Below are positions 35,713 to 47,002 of a stretch of DNA of 64,000 nucleotides, piece after piece. Made by a program: the position numbers and the translations under genes. Position 1 is the stretch's first letter, and every line of letters starts with the position of its first letter. The stretch covers positions 1 to 64,000 of the forward strand of contig MU839244.1 of the NCBI GenBank assembly GCA_030685235.1, written 5' to 3'. Source of the DNA: Copromyces sp. CBS 386.78. Its lineage: Eukaryota > Ascomycota > Sordariomycetes > Sordariales > Sordariaceae. The notes under the pieces were generated by a model. It saw only the letters and a program-made list of their open reading frames with translations, had not been told where the DNA came from and did no database searches.

Positions 35713-37015
35713 TTTGGTGAGTGTCTCTGGGTTCTCATGCCACTGATGGTTGAGACCATCGCTGTTAGTGGTATGAATACGAGGAGGAGAGAAGTAGACA
35801 GGTTGAAGACCGTCAACAGGAAAAGCAATAATGTAGAATGCCCTAGGTGCTATGCGTCTACCTAGGACACATCAAAGACGATGCGCGCTGCTTCTTTTTC
35901 ATGGCTCGAATGTAGTGGATCTCTTGGTAGCCAGTATGAATCAAAGTAATGATCCCTCGGACCTGTTAACGCCCTGGTCTGGTTCGACTTCTTTGGTGAT
36001 ATTCTATATCCTCAAGTTGGGCCGTTTAGCTGCTCTCTTCCTTTTTTCCCAACCCTTCCAACGGCCACAACGTTGTTGGAAGCAGTTGGAAAGGAATGAA
36101 CAAGAAAGAAAGAAACGCAACGGGTTAGGTTTAGACTTTACGCGGGCTGTCCCGTCCGCCACCGTTGATATTCCAGGGCGGTTTTTCATTGTGTGTCGGC
36201 ATGGAGCCGGCCGTTGCCTCCATTGTCTGAAAAAGCAAACAAGCCTAAATGATCAATGATGCATCGGTCTTCGGAGGTACGGCTATGGGTAATGGGACAA
36301 CGCAAACGAAGGGATGATCAACCGTTGCCGGTCGTGTGTCCGTTGGTGCAACAGCATTGAAGCCAAATGCCCGTCGAAAATCGGATTGGCATTTCGCGTT
36401 AAAGGGGCGGCGGTGACACACGACAACTGCCCCTGCTTGCGCTGCTTCGTGCGTTGGCTTTTTTTTTGTTTACACACGCATTGACTGACTTTACGATCGA
36501 AGGATGAACAGTCCTTAACGAACGACGCGGGGGCCTCCTCCTGGTTCTGCAAGCAGGTGCTGATCGAAGAGGCTTTGTTATTTCTGTGGAAACCAGCTGA
36601 CCATTCGCGATATATCTCTTTCCAGACTTCGTGGGATCCAACCCAACTTCTTGCTGGCGCTAGGTGGCCCTTCTCACGTTGGGTGTAGTATGGCATGTGT
36701 TTAGGGGGACATAGCATGGGTGTTGTTGATGTGGTCGAGTGGCGTGGTCTGCTGCACCGGGCAGTTCCCGATGATATGAGCGACCTTGGGTTGAAGCACC
36801 TTAGTGGGTGGCCTCAACCTAAGGTCCAAACGAGGGAAAACCATCCAGATGGGCTCGTTTCCTGGCTCAGCCCCTCCACGCATTCGTTTTGTCATCCCTT
36901 CTTTCTTTCATTCACTGCTGTGCATCTTGGCGATATGGAAATACTGACCGTACGTAGCCAGCGCATCTGAATTCTATTATTATTATTTTTCCTTTCCACA
37001 ACTAGACAGACGCAT
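35713..37015. other. Intergenic region
   Basis: Presumed promoter of the PTH11-type gene and 3' flank of the MetE-like gene. Overlapping short ORFs on both strands have no family resemblance. An (ATT)n run lies at 36,974-36,990. Confidence 0.4.
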
Positions 37016-38173
37016 CTACTGCGACAAGTCGTCACCCCAAACCTCCTTCGCAATCTCGACCTCGAGGCGCACCTTGGCCCACTGCTCCTCCACCGTCAAG
37101 TCGTTTCCTTCCTTGGTCGAGCTGAAGCCGCACTGGTGCGACAAGCACAGCTGATCCAAGCCCCTAGGGCAGTATTCTGCGGCCTCCTTCAGCCTCTTGA
37201 TCATCTCGGTCTTGTCGTCCAGCTCGGCCTTCTTGCTCGACATGACGCCCAGCACTACAATCTTGTCCTCGGGCAGGTGACGGAGAGGAGAGAAATCGCC
37301 TGATCGCGCGTCGTCGAACTCGAGGAAGTACACATCGACATTGAGCCCCTTGAACAGGGTCTCGGCCACGGGCTCGTAGCCGCCCTGGGCGAACCACTGC
37401 GAGCGGAAGTTGCCGCGGCACAGGTGGATGCCGATGGTCATGTCCTTGGGCCGCTTGCTGATGGATGCGTTGATGATGTCGACGCACTGCTGGGTCAGCT
37501 CGGCGGGGGTCTTGCCGTGGCGCTGGGCGGCCTCCTTGCTCATGCCCTCGTCGCAGAGGTAGGCCAGGTTGGTGTCGTCCAGCTGGACGAAGCGGCAGCC
37601 GGCAGCGTACAGGTCGTCGAGCTCGGCCTGGTAGGCCTTGGCAATGTCGTCGAAGAGGGGCTCGAGCGTGGGGTAGGCATCGGCGTCGATGGCGTCGCGC
37701 CCGCCGCGGAAGTACACCATGGTTGGGCTGGGGATGCACACCTTGGCGGTGACGGTCTTGCTGGCGCCCGAAGAGGCCTTGACCGCCTCCACCTGCTGGT
37801 TTACGTAGTTGAAGTCGTCGACCTGGATCGCGTTCGGGTGGCCCAGCTTGCCGACAACGACCAGTCGGGGAGGAGTCATGCCGTGCGAGGTGACGTTGGT
37901 GGACGCGACATGGCCGCGCTTCTCGACGCCGGCCAGATGCTGTAGGAAGTCGATATGGAACCACGCGCGGCGGTATTCACCGTCGGTCACGGACTGGAGG
38001 CCGTTCTCGATCTGTTCCCGGACGACGGTAGCAATGTGCTCGTCCTCGACCTTGCGCAAATCCTCAGCAGTAGCGGCCTGGCTCTCAACCTTTTCGCGGG
38101 TCTCGAGGATGGCCTTGGGGCGAAGGAAGGACCCGACGTGGTCCGCGCGGTAAACTCCGGCCGGAAGAGGCAT
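37016..38173 (-). CDS. MetE C-terminal-domain-like protein (YxjG family)
   Basis: A single-exon, 385-residue protein of the UROD/MetE-like superfamily. It corresponds to the C-terminal catalytic barrel of cobalamin-independent methionine synthase without the N-terminal half (bacterial relatives YxjG/YxjH). The N-terminus RADHVGSFLRP is the family signature, followed by VTDGEYRR. FVQLDDTNLAYLC, GIHLCRGN (His and Cys fit the zinc/thiol-binding pair) and LSHQCGFSS (third ligand Cys) are in the expected order. Members are thought to transfer a methyl group from a still uncertain donor, and the substrate here is not predictable. It is not the full-length methionine synthase. A role in sulfur metabolism would fit the SfnG/SfnB-like genes 13 kb away, but the distance makes a functional link only suggestive. 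Confidence 0.88.
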   Translation of the reverse strand: MPLPAGVYRADHVGSFLRPKAILETREKVESQAATAEDLRKVEDEHIATVVREQIENGLQSVTDGEYRRAWFHIDFLQHLAGVEKRGHVASTNVTSHGMTPPRLVVVGKLGHPNAIQVDDFNYVNQQVEAVKASSGASKTVTAKVCIPSPTMVYFRGGRDAIDADAYPTLEPLFDDIAKAYQAELDDLYAAGCRFVQLDDTNLAYLCDEGMSKEAAQRHGKTPAELTQQCVDIINASISKRPKDMTIGIHLCRGNFRSQWFAQGGYEPVAETLFKGLNVDVYFLEFDDARSGDFSPLRHLPEDKIVVLGVMSSKKAELDDKTEMIKRLKEAAEYCPRGLDQLCLSHQCGFSSTKEGNDLTVEEQWAKVRLEVEIAKEVWGDDLSQ

Positions 38174-40914
38174 GGTTGGATATCTGTAAGGTTTCGAGAA
38201 TCAAGAGGGTGTGAGCTGCTGAAAGGGAGGGCGAGAGACAGGGCGGCTCGATATGGGTGTCTCTTTTGCTATATACCACCTGCTCACATGGCTGCCTACC
38301 GACATCCACCTAGCAATATGTGTTCAACCGGCGGGAGGAGGCTCATGTCGAAGGGTCTCGGGGTCTGATCATCCATATTGGGTGGTGAAAAGGAGGATTG
38401 CCGTGTCCAGCTTTAGCTCCAAAGTCCAAACAGCCATTGCCGTTGTGCGGGGTAGGAGGCGATGTTGCTTTGCAGGATCTGGGCGTGGGCAAATCTTTTC
38501 CGGAGGAACGATAACCCCAAGCTTTGGGACGAGGTGTTGTTCAGCTGGCGACTCGGCCCCGTTTTGCCCATCAAACCCCTTTGGCGGCTCGTGATGTCAT
38601 TCAAGGCGAGTGGAAGTCCGCTGGCGATAAATCGGACTGCCGAAGAACAACTGTGGACGGGGAGCAGAAAGTCGGGACACCAGCCCACGCCAGCAATCCC
38701 GGCTCCAGTGGACACAGTGGAGTAAGTACTACTATTACCACCACAAGATGTTCAGTTAGGGCAGTCCGACAGGGAGCAGTCATACCGCCGGCATTGCGAG
38801 ATCAGACAAAGGACTTGAACATCATGACCACGGCAAGGTGTAGGTGACCATAGGTACAGTTACTGCGAGATGGCTTCATCTTTTATAAGGTATCCTGGCT
38901 TTCGAGTGGTACATGAGGCCGGCGGATGTCGTCGTGATCGGGGCCCTTTGGTGGTTGATCCTGTCCCCGCCCCCGCTATGCCGTACCCCACTTTCCGATG
39001 GAATGACTGCGGGGGTCAAGTGGAGCATCCAGCCTGTCCTGAAGTGGCATCTTCATTAGCTTTGGCCTTCCTCTTTTCAGAACTGAACACCATCAGGTCC
39101 CCTGCCGGCGGCCGCGGTCTTCTGCATCGTGTGTCACCTTTTCTCACCGAACCGGCGTATCACGGTATCACGGTCTCACCTCCAAAACCAAGGCCCTTTG
39201 AAGAATAAACATTCCGCAGCCGCGTCTTCCTCCGTCCTTCCTCATTCAATATTTCCACCTTTTTGTGACCGCTGTCAATTCGCGGCACGATCCCGTCATT
39301 CTTCGCCTTTTGATGACCTTGTCTTACGGTTACTGCAAACCAGCCCTCTAGAATACGTAGGGTTCCGTCCCTTCCCCCTTAACACGACGTCTCAGATGAT
39401 TGACAACAAGGCTTAGTGCATGCAGATTTTTGGTACACATTTGCGCCTTTCTGTGTTTCGGTGTTCAGCTTACCCCCTGGCTCCTCTTCGTTCGTTCTTT
39501 TTCAGGCAATTGGCAAAAATGCCACGATGCTTGTCTCGGCGAAGGGCGTTCAGTTTTCATGGATAACCGATACCTCCCTCCATACCCAGGTCCCATCCAT
39601 GGCAGCCTCCTCACCAGCAGTCCCAACTCGGCTTGTCTCATCAGTCTCACTTACCTCACGTTTTGGGGGGAAATCCGGGTTACTCAAAATCTGGTTTCGG
39701 CACTCCTAGAACATATTAGCTAAAGAAGCGGTGTGTTTTGAGTTCTTCTTTCAAAAACCTTCGATATGAGGAACAGGAAACATGCATGTCCATGTCTTGT
39801 TCAAGCTGTCTAAGACATTGTCTTCTACCCTTTTCTTTCTTCCTCTTTCGGAGCGCGGCAGCGTGTACTCGCCTGGAGTAGAAGCGCCTCGCGCCCCCAG
39901 GCTTCGTCTGTATGACAATTGACAAGCGAGAGTCAAGAAAGGCGAGAAAAGAAGAAACGAGGTGTTCGTCTGGTGGTTGAAGCGGCTGCCGAACTTACGA
40001 TTGATGGATGTGGATTTCTTGTTGACTTTTGGTGCGCTAGAGAATCGCTCGCTAGGCGTTCGCTAGCGACGGGCCATGGGGGGCTAGCGCAATGCGGAAA
40101 ACGCCACCGTCTCGGTAGATGCCAGATGCCCAGATCGAAAAAGATGCTTGTTTTCAACGCCGCTCGCCTGTGAAGCCGTGAACCGACAACCGGGCGATCA
40201 CTCGTGAAGAGGTGATGAGGCAGGTGATGCGTGGATCGCGGTCGGGAAGTGAAGGCGTGAAACCATGGAGCCTTACGTGAAGCCATCACGATCTCTGGTC
40301 GGACAAAGTGTTGTCCGCGTTTAGGGGACAAGAAAGTGCCGCGGGAATGCATCTGTCAACCACATCCAAGTGGACTATTGAGAGATCGTGGAGACAATCG
40401 TTGCACATACCATCACGAAGAGCTCAAAAGATGCAGTTGATATAATCAATTAACTAAGGTTGGTGGTATAGTAACGGTATCCGACAAGGTCGGTATATAC
40501 CAAGGTATCGAGGATTGACAAGGAAAAGACAACATCAACAACACCAGGACAACCACCACACACACACACACACACACACCAGCGCCCATCGCACAGCACC
40601 AACACCCCTGCGCATCAAGACATCATAAACAACTTTAAGCCTATCCAACCGCAATATTCCAGAAAAATCATTCCCATTCACACATTTCATGCCCATCGTT
40701 CTCGTTGCCGACGTGCTTGCTCATCAAAATCATTCGCGTGCTCAAAATACAACTGCGGGGTATCCATCATCTTTCTCTCCTGTCGAACGCTGACCGTGTG
40801 TGGTTGAAAGGGTGGGTTTGTTGTCCATCTCCTCTCTTTCTCTTCTTTTTCTTTCTTTGGTTATTATAAAAGAGACTCAGTATTCTCTCAATTACCATTA
40901 GAATAGGTCTTGAT
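38174..40914. other. Intergenic region with CA microsatellite
   Basis: 2.7 kb between the MetE-like gene promoter and the transporter 3' end. Small ORFs overlap on both strands without family resemblance. A (CA)n run of about 22 bases lies at 40,558-40,579, followed by A/C-rich DNA to about 40,700. No gene is recognised. Confidence 0.4.
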
Positions 40915-42712
40915 TTAAACCTGCTTCTCAGCAGGGACGTCGAGCATGCCCTCCTCGGCGGCGTGGGCGAAAGTGGTGGTGGGCTTCCACTTGGCCGAGG
41001 TCCTGGGGGTGGTCTCCTCCATCATCTTGTCGACCTGCTCGAGCGAGAGACCCTTGGTCTCGGGAACGAGGAAGTAGGTGTAGACAAAGGCGCAGGTGCA
41101 GAGACCGCCCCAGACGAAGAAGACGGACGACTTGAGGTTGCCGCGCTTCTCGCCGACCATGTAAGGGGTGATGACGGCGATGATGGTGTTCCAGAGCCAG
41201 TTGGAGGCGGTGGAGAGACCGACACCGCGCGAGCGGATGGGGAGAGGGAAGATCTCGCCGATCAAGATCCAGGCACCGGGACCCCAGGTGGAGGCGAAGA
41301 AGAAGATGAAGATGGCGATGAAGGCGATCTGGGCGTTGACGGCGTTGATGTTGTCGGCAAGAGACGTTTTGCCGTCGGCGGCATGGTGGGTCTTGTTGAA
41401 GCCGACGGTGACACCGATGATGGCGACGATGAACTGGCAGATGGTCATACCGAGGGCACCCCAGAAGAGGATGGTGCGGCGGCCGAAGCGCTCGACGGTC
41501 CAGAACGAGATGGGGGTGGAGAAGACGTTGATGATGGTGAAGACCATGGAAATGAGGAATTCGTCCTTGATGGCGCCGGTGGACTTGAGGAAGGGGGTGG
41601 AGTAGTAGAAGATGAAGTTGACACCGGTCCTGGTTTTTGTTAGCTTTTTTTCGATCCTGTTTCAGAAGGCATTTGGAGGGGAAGCTCACCATTGCTGCAT
41701 CATCTGAAGAGAGGTACCAAGGATGGTCTTGCGGAGGTTAGAGTTGGGCTTCCAGACAGAACCCTTGAAGCAGTTGGCCCACGAGCCGAACCAGGTGGTG
41801 GAGGGGATAAGCTGACGCTCGTACTCCTCGTTGGCCACGATCTCAGCAAGTTCGACCTGGATGTATTCGGAATTGGGGTCCTGGCCACGAAGACGGGACA
41901 GCGAGTTGGTGGCAGCAGCGAGGTTACCCTTCTTGACGAAGTAGCGGGGGGAGTCGGGAAGGCACATGAGACCACTGGCAAGGATGATGGCCCAGATGAA
42001 CTGGACGCCGATGGGAATACGGTAAACACCGCTATCCGTCCTCTTCTTGGTTCCGTAAACGACGCAGGCAGCAAGCATGAGACCGATGGTGATGCAAAAT
42101 TGGTAACCGGCGACCAAGGCACCACGGACCTTACGAGGGCACTACAGACATTGGGTGGTTAGTTAATCGCCCTTGAAAGACAACTGCTCTAGGGTGGAGA
42201 AAACTCACAATCTCGGACATGTACAGAATGACGACGGCAGACTCGAAACCCACGCCGATACCAGCAATGAGACGACCAGCAACGATAGCACCGAGAGCAT
42301 CACCAAGACCAGTGATCATCTGGATCACGCAACCGATCAGGTAGATGAGACAGCCGAGAATGACAGTCCACTTGCGGCCCATCATGTCGGCGAGATCACC
42401 GGCAATGAGGGCACCAAAGAAGGTACCGCAGGACAGGATAGAGACGATGAGGGACTGGTGAGATTCCGAGATTTTCGCATCGAGACCGGAGTTGGCGCCT
42501 TCGACGGCATTGACAAACATCTGCGAGCCGAGAACACCGTTGATGTAACCGGAGTCATAACCGAAGAAGATACCACCGAACGAGGCGAAGGCGCAGATGA
42601 GGTAGGCCTTCCATGTGACGGGGGCTTCGATGCGTTCGACATCTTGAGTGTGAGCGAGCCCAGAGACGTGGGCCGCTGTCGGAACCGTCTCCTTCTCGTG
42701 GGCGGACGACAT
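40915..42712 (-). CDS. Hexose transporter, major facilitator superfamily (high-affinity type)
   Basis: A 12-helix plasma-membrane sugar:H+ symporter of the fungal hexose transporter family. It is very similar to Neurospora high-affinity glucose transporters. Exons: 42,712-42,209, 42,141-41,690 and 41,629-40,915, giving 556 residues. Introns are 67 bases (GTGAGT...TGTAG) and 60 bases (GTGAGC...ACCAG). Family marks: FGGIFFGYDSGYINGVLG in helix 1, DLADMMGRKW (loop 2-3), GRLIAGIGVG (helix 4), YMSEICPRKVRG across intron 1, PDSPRYFVKKG after helix 6, QQWTGVNFIFYY across intron 2, VERFGRRTILFWG, GPGAWILIGEIFPLPIRSRGVG and PETKGLSLEQVD. Both ends are cytoplasmic. Glucose or a related hexose is the likely substrate. 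It is transcribed away from the long gene-free region, so that region may hold its promoter. Confidence 0.93.
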
Positions 42713-43274
42713 GGTGTTTGTTGTGACTCTTGTGTCTGTTGATTTCCCTTTTTTGTTGTCGTCTGGTTGTCGTTATGAGAAGAAGAGGAAGAGTAGACGA
42801 GAGGAAGGGAAGAGGGGGATGAAGGGAGGTCTATCACTTCTTGCCAACACAAAAAGGAAGTCAAGAAAGCGGCTTAAGAAAGGGGGGTGACAGACGGGAT
42901 GCGAAGCTCTTTATGTGAAATGAGTTTGCATGTTTTAAAGGTCAATGTGCAGCGCTAACATAGCCCATGCCATGTCCTTGGTTACACTCCGGAACCTTGT
43001 CGACTTTTTCGGCTTCCCCATGCCCATGCATGCCCACAGAGCAGAGTCCCAGAAGACGGGGGAGGGTGGGAATCAGGTGGCTGCGGAGGGCTTGGTCGGA
43101 TCCGGCCAGTCAGAACCGGAGATGGGCACCTAGACCAGCCAGACTGAGCCAGACAGAGGGCGATTTTCCCGACTTGGCAAGGTGCTCCTTGGGGATTTCG
43201 CCGCTGTCCCGCCGGGGTCGCGTGCAGGACCTCTCCCATTTGTTGCGGAGAAGAAAGATTCTACCTACACTACA

Positions 43275-43520
43275 TACCGTAATAACTCGCGAAACTGGCC
43301 GAAAGCTAACCCTGTTTTTCTGGCAGATGTAAGGCCCAGTAAGCCAACATACACCAGCAAATGCATCTGCCTAGTTAGGGAAAACTGAAGGATATTGCCC
43401 TCCACGTTAACTCACACACATTTACATGTACAGGAAGCGGGCTGAGTCTGCCAGCTCCCTGTACATATCTGCCAGAAAAACAGGAAAAGCTTTCGGCCAG
43501 TTTCGCGAGTTATTACGGTA
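43275..43520. mobile_element. 246-bp MITE with about 57-bp inverted arms
   Basis: The arms 43,275-43,331 and 43,464-43,520 are inverted copies with only a few mismatches. The ends read TACCGTAATAACTCGCGAAA and the arms continue through CTGGCCGAAAGC and CCTGTTTTTCTGGCAGAT. The 130-base centre has no coding potential. No clear target duplication is seen. High arm identity suggests recent activity. Confidence 0.85.
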
Positions 43521-46200
43521 CCCCAAATCCAGTGGAAGCTCCATGCTGCTTGCTGTTCATGCTCTCCATGGGGTCTCCAGGCCGTGGTGGTCATCCTCCC
43601 CGGGGTCCCATCCATGCAGCGCCATGCACGAGAGATGCAGAATAACGCCGAGCGAGAGAGCTTTGACCCAGAGCTTGGCCTTGAACCGTCTGGTCCGCCC
43701 CCTGTCCGTTCCCGAGGCTAGTGCCCCTTTGGTTCCCCAAGACATGTCTCTGAAATTCTGAATCATACCCCCCTTCATAAGCCGTATCCGTATTGTAACG
43801 TCATGTGAAGGAACGCATCCGTACAGCGTTTCTGAACCCCATTATGGTGCGTTACATTCCTTACGCAAAATTACGTGAGACTTGACCGCCGCACTCCCCT
43901 TCCGTTACCTCTTCTTCCTCCCGGTATGGAATGTCTCGGGTCTCGTTCTGTCCCGAATTGGCATTGTTTGGTCGTCAATCCTCAGTGTTCCATTCTTCGA
44001 TGCGTGTCTTGCCTTTCGTTTTTCTTCAATGGAGACATGGGGCAATTCCTGACGAGTAACGACGTCTTGGTCATTTGGAAACTTTCATGCGATTTATACA
44101 AGCCAACCACCTGCCGCCGGGAATGGAAGAGACCTCCAAATCACCCGCATTCCACACCGTTTGCATAACCCCCTCGGTCAACTGTTCGCGTTCAAAAATA
44201 GGCCTTGATCCTTGGAATCGATAGCCGAGCCGGCGATGTTCTCTTTCAGCCGTGTGTCCCCTCCCTTCTAAACGTCAATGACGAGGCCGGGCGTCCTTTA
44301 CCGGGCATTACATACAAACATAGCTGTATGTACCTATAATACCTTACACTACACCGAAGACCAGTTCCGCCGCTATGCAACCCGAACCCCGGACCACCCA
44401 TACGTCAAAGCTGCATCTCTTGGAAGAAAGATCCTCTTGGCTCTCAGCTTCTCTCGGTCTCGTTCCGAATGACTGGTTCCAGTGATAGCTCCCGCGTGAT
44501 TGATGCTGTTTACACATCATAAGCGACCTATAGGCGCAATTCCCAACTCAACAATTGACCGAGTGAACGCCCGTCCAGCTTGCGCGGTGTGGTTACATTG
44601 TCGAAATACCATGGTAATGGCAACGACGATGATTCGCATTCGTTCGCCGAGATGGATTGTAATTCGTATGTAGATGAAGTATAGCTGCGTTCGGTGCTTC
44701 TCGAAACAAGCGAGAGCGGAACCCTTCCCTCAATCGTCCACTATGTACGACCGGTGAAATTTAATGTACCTGGTCGTTACACATAATAGACCAGCAGCAT
44801 CCATCTCTCATCTTCAGATTCCAGATTCCAGAATTTCAGATAAGGGATGATATGGATCTCTGTTCTTCCTGTGCATACGGTTGTACGTGACTGACTGGCC
44901 GGGGGCTCTCAAGGGCAGGACCGAAAGGAATGGAACGGCCCCTTCCTGCGTGTAATTTTGAACCCAAAGAATGGAAGACGGGATGTTGGCCAAAGCAACG
45001 GCCGATGGTGCAGGCAGTACGTGCGGCCTTTCGGTTACTATTCCCAATCTACCTCCCGCTCCTTATTTGTCCTTGTTATAGATTGCCGCCCGCCACGGTT
45101 CGCTCCCGCCGTACCGCTGCAGCCTTGTTCCTGTCGTTGAAATTTGTGGTAGTGAACCCGTTGATGATTATTATGATGAAGATGCTCTAACAGCACGGAC
45201 CAGCTTACACAGCCGGGGGGTGAGAAATTTCGGCTCCTCCAACCAGTATCGTAACTTTCATTACACACACAACGTTTAAACTCGTTGTTCAAAGCCATGT
45301 TCCTTGTCTATGATTTTTCTTGTCATCTATGGGAATACCCTTCCATGAACGCAATGGGATCATCCAGCGATCTTCGTTGCAGTAGCCCAAAGGTTTTGGG
45401 TTTGGGTTCGTTGCGGTTTTTGCGGGTCGCACCGACGTTGTTCCTGCACCCTTCGTATTTAGAACCCTTGAGATGACCCCGCTAATAACGATGATGATGA
45501 TGCTTCATTATACACTACCTACGCTGCATCAGTACCAAAGCTTCAGGCAAGTGATGAAATCTGCAATAGGATCAACGCAAGCAACGAGTAAAACTGTAAC
45601 ACATGTTGATCACCAGTCCAGCCTTGCCGTACCACCCATACCATATCAAAATTGGGGTCCTGTCTACACAGCATGGATCAGTTTGAGGCTGAAGTTATGT
45701 ATGTGATCATGGTGGTGGTACGCAACACGATACCTTAACTCATCTCCCTTTCCTCGAAACCCTTCCCCGCCGGTCTGTCTGCTGGCATCATCCGAGTACG
45801 TACCGAATTCATGATGCCCAGAACTGACATCGTGGTCGCCAAGGAGCCCAAACGAGTCAGGTATCTCTGCTTCAGCGTGCTTACAATTGAGAGCCAAGTA
45901 CCTCTAGCCAAGCTCGCTGTCGTCCTCCCACGCCCACAAAAGGAGCCGCAAAAAAGAAGACGTCCAGAAGGTACAGTAGACCTATCCCGCCAGCTCGGCA
46001 AGACGATACGATACGATTAAAACCCCCCTTCGGCAGTACTTGCACATTAGTACCGGTTCTTTTATGGGCGCATTGCATACATCATCAAACTAATCCGGAT
46101 AAAGCGTTGTCTTTGTTGAACGAGCCGGTTCGGTTCGGACGTTGGGTATTGCCTACACTGACTCGCATACGGCATACGGCAGCATACCATACATATCGCG

Positions 46201-46277
46201 TACTCGTCTGGGCTCGAATCGCCCTTCAGACCCAATGCGCCAAGGGGTGTGACAGGCGATTCGAGCCCACACGAGTA
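46201..46277. repeat. 77-base perfect-hairpin inverted repeat
   Basis: A 23-bp stem with one mismatch (46,201-46,223 and 46,255-46,277; core GGGCTCGAATCGCC) and a 31-base loop. The transcript would fold into a strong hairpin. It is not a tRNA: there is no D-arm or anticodon-arm arrangement. It could be a foldback remnant or a small-RNA precursor. Confidence 0.7.
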
Positions 46278-46324
46278 GGCATACTCGGGGTTACTTTCAC
46301 ATACATTACTCGGTGTCTCTCTAA

Positions 46325-47002
46325 GGCCCTGATCGGCTCATGTCTTTAGCTGTGAAATTGTATCCTTTTTTGCCAAGGCCGTTCTTTGACCAATCGGTTG
46401 GCGTTATTTTTATCCACTGGTACTTCTTGGCCACGCAGACACCTGGGTTTGGTTGGTTTTTGCGCGCGTTTGGCGAATCTTTGGAAGGCCACCAAGTACT
46501 GCAGGTAGAGGGTGGGCCTGCCAAGAAAAGATACAATTTCACGGCTAAGGGGATACTGCTTCATGAGCAGTATGAAAGCTGTTCAAGGATATTCTACACT
46601 AGCAGGGCTGTGCCTCATCTTTTACCAAAACGCTTTCCTTCTTTCGATAGGGGCATGGGCACTGATGTACCATTTGAAGCAATAGCACCTTAGTTAGCTT
46701 CCTTGGCAACTTTTCAAACTGTTCTGCTTATGTACCGATTTTTCAAACTCGAACCACTATTGCCAAGCGATTGCCAAGCACAGTTTGAACCAATAAAATC
46801 GATTAGTTTCGAACTTTTTGGTTTAAAAACTCACAATTTGATACTGGAGGGTAGACCCTCCAGTATCGCCTCCAGTATCGTTTCCAGTTGCGACTTTTGA
46901 ATACTTTTGAAGAAAGCCAAACCTACCCCCTGTCACCCAAGTACCAAAACCCCCCTGCTACCCTCGATACTGCTCCCAGAGCAGTATCAGCCGATCAGGG
47001 CC
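46325..47002. mobile_element. 678-bp TIR element with TAA TSD
   Basis: The termini GGCCCTGATCGGCT (46,325-46,338 and complement 46,989-47,002) are flanked by TAA on both sides (46,322-46,324 and 47,003-47,005). Inside the right end is a palindrome, GATACTGCTC...GAGCAGTATC. A related ATACTGCT palindrome follows the nested insertion on the left. The interior also has repeated CTCCAGTATCG units near 46,845-46,885. The TAA duplication suggests PIF/Harbinger. It contains a second element at 46,340-46,554. Confidence 0.8.
46340..46554. mobile_element. 215-bp MITE with piggyBac-like-element termini
   Basis: The ends are inverted (CTTTAGCTGTGAAATTGTAT and the complement of TAGCCGTGAAATTGTATCTT). They match the termini of the 4,988-9,528 element, including the inner TGCCAAG(G)/TGGCAGG stretch. 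The interior is unrelated to the transposase. It is inserted near the left terminus of the 678-bp TAA element, so it is the younger of the two. It was probably mobilised by the larger family. Confidence 0.8.

Noticed and set aside
37164..37964. 266-codon minus-strand ORF in another frame
   Set aside because: Arg/Pro-rich shadow of the GC-rich MetE-like gene, which is clearly the real reading.
40928..41692. 254-codon minus-strand His/Arg-rich ORF
   Set aside because: Frame-shifted shadow of transporter exon 3.
46201..46277. Possible tRNA at the GGCTCGAATCGCC stem
   Set aside because: The stem is a single long hairpin; no acceptor, D or anticodon arms could be drawn.
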